Below the pieces are notes generated by a model. It was not told where the DNA came from. It was given only the letters and a program-made list of their open reading frames with translations, and searched no databases. A program made the position numbers and the translations under genes. A stretch of DNA of 9,476 bases from an uncultured Planctomycetaceae bacterium (GTDB lineage: Bacteria > Planctomycetota > Planctomycetia > Planctomycetales > Planctomycetaceae), in assembly GCA_937952455.1 (NCBI GenBank), contig CALFYU010000518.1, positions 1 to 9,476 on the forward strand. Reading direction: 5' to 3'. Positions 6,418 to 9,476 of this stretch are shown here, piece after piece (within the stretch, counting starts at the first letter, position 1; each line of letters opens with the position of its first letter).

Positions 6418-7215
6418 GTGTTGTGGCGCATCGAACAAACGAGTTCGGAATCCGCGGGGTCTCCCGCCCGATTCGTACGCCGGAGCGTCTTCGGCCGAAC
6501 CTTAACCGTACTGTGTGCGGGGCTGGCACTGTGGGTCACCGCGACCCACGCCAACGCCCAGTCTCAACGCCGGTATTTTCCGCTCGATCAAAACACTCCC
6601 CCGGGTGTCGCCGGACGCTGGGCGGGACTGCTCGGAAAAGCGGACGGATTTTATTTTCAACCGGTGCGCGTGGAACTGCCTGAAGCGGGAGACGTCACTT
6701 TTTACGGCGCCGGCCAACAGGCAACCGAATTCGCGGCGCCCGGACAAGCCGGCATGCTCGCCGGATACGTCTATCGCATCAAGATCAGCAACATCCCGCG
6801 ATTTCCCGGCGCGGAACTCTATCCCACCATTGAATTGTTGGACCGTCTGCATCCCCCGCGGGGCCGCGCGGCCGACTTCCCCATTCCGATTACCTTCTCC
6901 AACGAAGAAATTGAACTGGCGCTCAACGGCCGCTTGATCACCAAAGTGGTGTATCTCGAACAACCACAACTGGCCAACCCGATCAAACTCGACGAGACCG
7001 TTCCGGTCGACGTCTTGGGACCGCACGAAAATGCGATTGCCGTCGCCGACTATTACGGACGTCCGATGGCCATCGTCCGATTGGGAGGCCGTATCCCGCT
7101 GTTGAATGGCAACAACGCCGATTTCTACGGAGACGGTGCACCGATCGCCGCATCGGTTCCGAACACAACAGAAAACGACACGACCGCCGAATTGGGGCGG
7201 ATGATTACGAAATAG
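6418..7215 (+). CDS. Predicted planctomycete exported protein, paralog of the preceding gene
   Basis: 265 residues, function not recognised. A positively charged N-region (to R27) and hydrophobic core (about 28-43) end at a good signal-peptidase I site, ATHANA before QSQ, with cleavage after about residue 47. There is no lipobox, so unlike its upstream paralog it is predicted soluble once exported. The shared domain spans about 78-226: VYRIKISNIP (118-127), LYP (134-136), PIPITFSNEEIE (155-166), LITKVVY (173-179) and MAIVRLG (217-223). Each aligns with its counterpart in the preceding protein, in the same order and at similar spacing. The protein lacks the Gly/Pro/Met-rich arms of the paralog. 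The start is a GTG at 6418, as no ATG is available ahead of the signal peptide; a CGGGAA lies upstream at poor spacing. The position between two other exported-protein genes suggests a shared surface role. Confidence 0.78.
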   Translation: MLWRIEQTSSESAGSPARFVRRSVFGRTLTVLCAGLALWVTATHANAQSQRRYFPLDQNTPPGVAGRWAGLLGKADGFYFQPVRVELPEAGDVTFYGAGQQATEFAAPGQAGMLAGYVYRIKISNIPRFPGAELYPTIELLDRLHPPRGRAADFPIPITFSNEEIELALNGRLITKVVYLEQPQLANPIKLDETVPVDVLGPHENAIAVADYYGRPMAIVRLGGRIPLLNGNNADFYGDGAPIAASVPNTTENDTTAELGRMITK

Positions 7216-7283
7216 GCGTTCCATCCGCAGCCTGACTCCGAACGGCGGAAACAACTTCCGGGCAAAAGCAGAGACACGGGAAC

Positions 7284-7892
7284 ATGAGACGTAACCAAAC
7301 AGACCGCGTGGCAGGGCGAATTCGGCATTCGGCGTGGCGTCTGGGCTATGTTCCTGCTGCGTTGTTATTCTTGGGACTTTGCTCCTGCTCCAGCAGCCGC
7401 AATCAGGTGGCGGGCGACCCCTTTGCCGGCGAAGGGACGCAGGTCGCAGTCAATGCGCTCGATGAGTCACCCGACGGTGCGGCGGTACCCATTGAATCGG
7501 CCGTGCACGTTGAAACCTCAAACGATCGGTCGGTGAAATCACGCGCAAAATCCGCCGGCGGCGAGATCATTCAATTGTCCGGGCACGGCCACGGCATCGA
7601 AGGGGACTATTGCCCTCCCGGAGCCTACGGCAATGGTTTCGGGCCGGGAGTCGGTGACGGCAATGCGCTATTTGCTCCGGTCGATCCGACGCTCGTCGCC
7701 GTCGAAGAAGAAGCCTCGCAGGCGAAGTATCCGCATGAATATATCTATGACGGCGGCGACCGTGCCACGTCGGTGCACTACACCGGTTTGACCCCGAGGA
7801 TGCCGGCGCCGAGTATCGTGATGATGCTGGGGTGCGGCACGTCAAGGAATCCAACCGGGTGGCTGTCTATTCCCCACGCTTTGCCGCAGTGA
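7284..7892 (+). CDS. N-terminal part of a frameshifted DUF11-containing lipoprotein
   Basis: This frame encodes 202 residues, of which about the first 169 look genuine. The signal peptide (about 1-34) has basic residues, then YVPAALLFLGL, and ends in the lipobox L-C-S-C with C35 the likely lipidated cysteine. A low-complexity acidic and Ala/Ser-rich stretch (about 36-90) follows, then GDYCPPGAYGNGFGPG (107-122) and YPHEYIYDGGDR (149-160), which as I recall occur in planctomycete DUF11 proteins. After G168-L169 the frame runs into residues with no family character (TPRMPAPSIVMM and on) and stops at 7892. The expected continuation lies in another frame from 7790. The gene begins 68 bp after the preceding exported-protein gene, and the ATG at 7284 has only weak upstream purines. 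Confidence 0.7.
   Translation: MRRNQTDRVAGRIRHSAWRLGYVPAALLFLGLCSCSSSRNQVAGDPFAGEGTQVAVNALDESPDGAAVPIESAVHVETSNDRSVKSRAKSAGGEIIQLSGHGHGIEGDYCPPGAYGNGFGPGVGDGNALFAPVDPTLVAVEEEASQAKYPHEYIYDGGDRATSVHYTGLTPRMPAPSIVMMLGCGTSRNPTGWLSIPHALPQ
7785..7798 (+). pseudogene. One-base frameshift that splits the DUF11 lipoprotein gene (7284-8620)
   Basis: Codons of the first frame read ACC GGT TTG to 7790. If the G at 7790 is read again as the first base of GAC, the protein continues DPEDAGAEYRDDAGVRHVKESN in the frame that runs to the stop at 8620. One missing base, most simply a second G after TTTG, would restore a single protein of 445 residues with signal peptide, middle domain and DUF11 domain. The local sequence is not a classic X XXY YYZ slippery heptamer, and I saw no obvious downstream pseudoknot. 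I therefore favour a real one-base deletion or a sequencing/assembly error over programmed -1 frameshifting. Confidence 0.75.
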
Positions 7893-8620
7893 GTGTGATC
7901 ACCAACTTGGGTGAGGAGATCGACGTCGATCAAGCGGTCGGCTCGGAAACGTCGGAACATGGCATCAATTACTACAACCGCATGGCGGCGATCGCACAAC
8001 AAGAAAATGTCGGCAGCGAACGTCTGCGGACGCGGCTGCGTGCCAGCGACCTAGACGGCGATCTCGGCACGTCCGCCGTGACCAAACCGGTGGCGCTATT
8101 GGAAAACAGCAAGTTGCTCAACGCGTTTGAGGATTACCAGTTCATTCGCGCCGGCGAATTGGTGAAGGACGAAGCCGCTGCGATCGGCAAAGCGGTGCAA
8201 GCCGCGGCTGTCTGGTCACACGATGCCTATCCGGTGGTGGCAGCCAAAACGGTCAGTGCCAACGAGGTCTACACCCGCTGGACGGCGCAAGAATTGGCGG
8301 CGACGGATGATCCCAAGAAATCCAAAGGACGCATTCGCCTGGTCAAACTGGCGGATAAACATATTGCCGAGAAAGGTGAAATCGTGACGTTCACGATCCG
8401 CTACGACAACATCGGCGATTTGCCGGTCACTGACGTGGCGATCATCGACAATCTCACGGTTCGCTTGAGCTACGTTCCCGACACGGCTGAGTCGGATCGT
8501 GCCGGCAAATTCGTGACCGAAGACAACGGTGCGGGGAGTCTGATTCTGCGTTGGGAATTGGACGAACCGCTTGCGGGAGGAGAAGGCGGCGCGGTGACTT
8601 TCCAAGCCCGCGTCGAGTAG
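7790..8620 (+). CDS. C-terminal part of the frameshifted lipoprotein, with DUF11 domain
   Basis: This frame encodes 276 residues from the shift point. The first in-frame ATG at 7832 falls inside the alternative frame of the upstream part and has no ribosome binding site, so an independent start there is unlikely. The segment RHVKESNRVAVYSPRFAAVSVIT continues the family pattern cut off in the first frame. An Ala/Glu-rich helical middle follows. The last 97 residues (GRIRLVKLADKHIAEKGEIVTFTIRYDNIGDLPVTDVAIIDNL, continuing to the end) match the DUF11 conserved-repeat domain, an Ig-like beta-sandwich common on bacterial surface proteins. The characteristic marks are the GEIVTFTIRYDNIG core and the VAIIDNL strand. 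Only one DUF11 copy is present. The role is likely structural or adhesive at the cell surface, by inference. A terminator follows 52 bp after the stop. Confidence 0.75.
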   Translation, partial: DPEDAGAEYRDDAGVRHVKESNRVAVYSPRFAAVSVITNLGEEIDVDQAVGSETSEHGINYYNRMAAIAQQENVGSERLRTRLRASDLDGDLGTSAVTKPVALLENSKLLNAFEDYQFIRAGELVKDEAAAIGKAVQAAAVWSHDAYPVVAAKTVSANEVYTRWTAQELAATDDPKKSKGRIRLVKLADKHIAEKGEIVTFTIRYDNIGDLPVTDVAIIDNLTVRLSYVPDTAESDRAGKFVTEDNGAGSLILRWELDEPLAGGEGGAVTFQARVE

Positions 8621-8651
8621 CCAACCGAGACTCACCAGCATGCAACGTTAA

Positions 8652-8678
8652 GGATTCCCGCAAGTCCGGATTCCCGCC
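8652..8678 (+). repeat. 10-bp direct repeat GGATTCCCGC before the terminator
   Basis: GGATTCCCGC occurs at 8652-8661 and again at 8669-8678, where it runs into the terminator stem. It may be a by-product of local duplication. Confidence 0.4.
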
Positions 8679-8712
8679 GGCTGTCTTCGGACAGCGCGGC
8701 GGGATTTTTTTT
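8673..8712 (+). terminator. Rho-independent terminator of the exported-protein cluster
   Basis: CCCGCCG-GCTGTC (8673-8685, allowing the shared G) pairs with GACAGC-CGGCGGG (8690-8703, with one bulged G at 8696) around the stable tetraloop TTCG (8686-8689). It is followed by A and eight T (8705-8712). It lies 52 bp after the DUF11 gene stop and is the clearest terminator in the window. It marks the end of the plus-strand cluster. Confidence 0.9.
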
Positions 8713-8744
8713 GCTGTTGGATGATTGCGAGTGCGGCAATCCAG

Positions 8745-8886
8745 CCCGGTTCACCGGGGTTTCCGCGCAGCGGTTGTAGCCCCGTCGTTTACGGCGGGGG
8801 ATTGCGCTCTGCTAAGCCGTGTTCCCCGCCGTAAACAGCGGGGCGGTTACCCGCGTGCCGCGGGAGAAGTCCCGTGAACGGGACTT
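8745..8886. repeat. Mirror-symmetric array of five small palindromes (REP/BIME-like)
   Basis: The units, each a stem with a 3-4 nt loop, are: CCCGG-TTCA-CCGGG (8745-8758); CCCCGTCG-TTTA-CGGCGGGG (8780-8799, one G-T pair); CCCCGCCG-TAAA-CAGCGGGG (8824-8843, one mismatch); CCCGCG-TGC-CGCGGG (8850-8864); and AAGTCCCG-TGAA-CGGGACTT (8867-8886). The second and third units, taken as 8779-8801 and 8822-8844, are also an inverted repeat of each other (20 of 23 bases). The first and last loops, TTCA and TGAA, are likewise reverse complements, so the array is roughly symmetric about position 8812. Such mosaics are known as extragenic palindromes in many bacteria and are often mobilised by REP-associated transposases; no such gene is present here. 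Confidence 0.8.
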
Positions 8887-8962
8887 CGAGTGCCGTGCAA
8901 CCCCAATAGCGTTCATCCATTTTTCGTTGCCCAGCGAACTGATGTCCGGAACTGCGCGACGA

Positions 8963-9319
8963 TCACATGCCATTCGGGTACAAAGTGAGATCTAAATGCT
9001 GCTCCATTCCTGGTAGCCCGAAAAGTGCAACGTCTACGCGGAGACCTTGCAGTTCGCTCGGAGGCAATGGATTGGTCAACAGGTGTTCTCCAATAAACGC
9101 CTTGAAGGCGTTGATAGATTTCGCCGTCGTTCCCGCCCGGATCAGAAACGTTACACCTGTTGTCTGGCCAATTCGGCGATCTCGCCACTCGGCAATCCAG
9201 CTTAACGCCTCTGCCCAATCCGACTTGAATTCATCGACGGATGCGCAATCGATCCCAAGTGTAGCGAAATAGAGACCGCCGCCGAAGTAACCACCGCCCG
9301 TTTCCTCAGAGCGCAACAT
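8963..9319 (-). CDS. Small hypothetical protein, function not recognised
   Basis: From the ATG at 9319 the protein has 118 residues; a GTG at 9331 would give 122. I chose the ATG because GGGG lies 6 nt upstream, and the frame is closed by a stop not far upstream of the GTG. The N-terminus has a Gly-rich ETGGGYFGGGLYF segment. The rest reads as a plausible small globular alpha/beta protein, with an amphipathic region (DEFKSDWAEALSWIAEWRD), a strand VTFLIR, a helix (SINAFKAFIGEHLL) and a strand LRVDVALFG. There is no signal peptide, membrane segment or known motif. It could be a real small cytoplasmic protein or the remnant of a larger gene. It lies 95 bp downstream of the aconitase stop on the same strand and could be read from the same transcript. 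Confidence 0.5.
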   Translation of the reverse strand: MLRSEETGGGYFGGGLYFATLGIDCASVDEFKSDWAEALSWIAEWRDRRIGQTTGVTFLIRAGTTAKSINAFKAFIGEHLLTNPLPPSELQGLRVDVALFGLPGMEQHLDLTLYPNGM

Positions 9320-9383
9320 AGGCGTCCCCACAATGGTCGCGATTTTTGATACGCGTAGGAAAGACGTTCTCGTTGGTTGTTAC

Positions 9384-9398
9384 GACGGCGAAGCCGTC
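9384..9398 (-). other. Small hairpin after the aconitase gene
   Basis: GACGGC (9384-9389) pairs with GCCGTC (9393-9398) around a 3-nt loop, 16 nt downstream of the aconitase stop on the minus strand. The following bases are not T-rich, so it is at best a weak or Rho-assisted terminator. Confidence 0.4.
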
Positions 9399-9414
9399 AG
9401 CTTGGTGGCGGCGA

Positions 9415-9476
9415 TCAACCGGCCGCCAAATCCCGCAGCACCTTGTGCAGAATCCCGCCGTTGCGGTAATACTCGA
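9415..9476 (-). CDS. acnA: Aconitate hydratase, C-terminal end only (runs off the window)
   Basis: Only the last 19 codons and the stop lie within the window. They read EYYRNGGILHKVLRDLAAG. The EYxxxGGIL-x-x-VLR pattern is the well-conserved C-terminus of the AcnA/IRP1 type of aconitase, which isomerises citrate to isocitrate in the TCA cycle in the cytoplasm. The iron-sulfur ligands and the rest of the swivel domain would be to the right of the window. The gene symbol is inferred from this short piece and depends on the missing sequence. Confidence 0.8.
   Translation of the reverse strand, partial: EYYRNGGILHKVLRDLAAG

Larger units (their letters stand above)
8621..8962. other. Intergenic region after the exported-protein cluster
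   Basis: This 342-bp stretch holds the 10-bp direct repeat, the terminator and the palindrome array listed separately. I see no gene in it. It separates the plus-strand cluster from minus-strand genes, so it is a convergent boundary. Confidence 0.6.

Noticed and set aside
7785..7798. Programmed -1 ribosomal frameshift
   Set aside because: The sequence GGTTTGACC is not a standard slippery heptamer and no clear stimulatory structure is seen just downstream. Kept only as the least likely of three explanations.
8745..8886. CRISPR array
   Set aside because: The palindromic units differ from each other, are unevenly spaced, and there are no constant repeats with spacers of uniform length or cas genes.
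8963..9331. Toxin, immunity or defence gene identity for the small protein
   Set aside because: No motif supports it; the guess would rest on size and position alone.

Overview
The window looks like a chromosomal segment of a member of the Planctomycetota. The DNA is GC-rich. The genes are mostly single or loosely spaced, several starts have weak or absent Shine-Dalgarno sequences, and the gene types are typical of that phylum: a Gfo/Idh/MocA oxidoreductase of the planctomycete-rich kind, a LolA-like secreted protein, and Gly/Pro-rich or DUF11-containing exported proteins. The assignment rests on gene content and style only; there is no rRNA or other marker in the window.

Layout from left to right. 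Positions 1-294 hold no convincing gene but carry a small 10-bp-period repeat. A Gfo/Idh/MocA-type oxidoreductase (minus strand, 295-1422) is divergent from a short site-2-protease-type M50 metallopeptidase (1811-2524). After the peptidase come two inverted arms of a 7-bp repeat, then a histidine-phosphatase (phosphoglycerate-mutase-like) gene (2712-3368). This converges on a minus-strand gene for an exported LolA-like protein (3527-4609). A 348-bp divergent spacer with a perfect 9-bp inverted repeat precedes a plus-strand cluster of three exported proteins. The first two (4961-6199 and 6418-7215) are diverged paralogs that share a domain of about 150 residues. The third (7284-8620) is a DUF11-containing lipoprotein gene interrupted by a one-base frameshift at about 7790. 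The cluster ends at a strong Rho-independent terminator (8673-8712).

Beyond the terminator is a mirror-symmetric array of small palindromes (8745-8886) that resembles REP/BIME-type extragenic repeats. Next is a small unrecognised minus-strand gene (8963-9319). The last 62 bases encode the C-terminus of an aconitate hydratase that enters from the right on the minus strand.

The genes do not form one pathway. The most interesting unit is the three-gene cluster for exported proteins, which probably act at the cell surface; its function is not known to me. I see no CRISPR array, tRNA, rRNA, transposase, phage gene or recognisable defence system.
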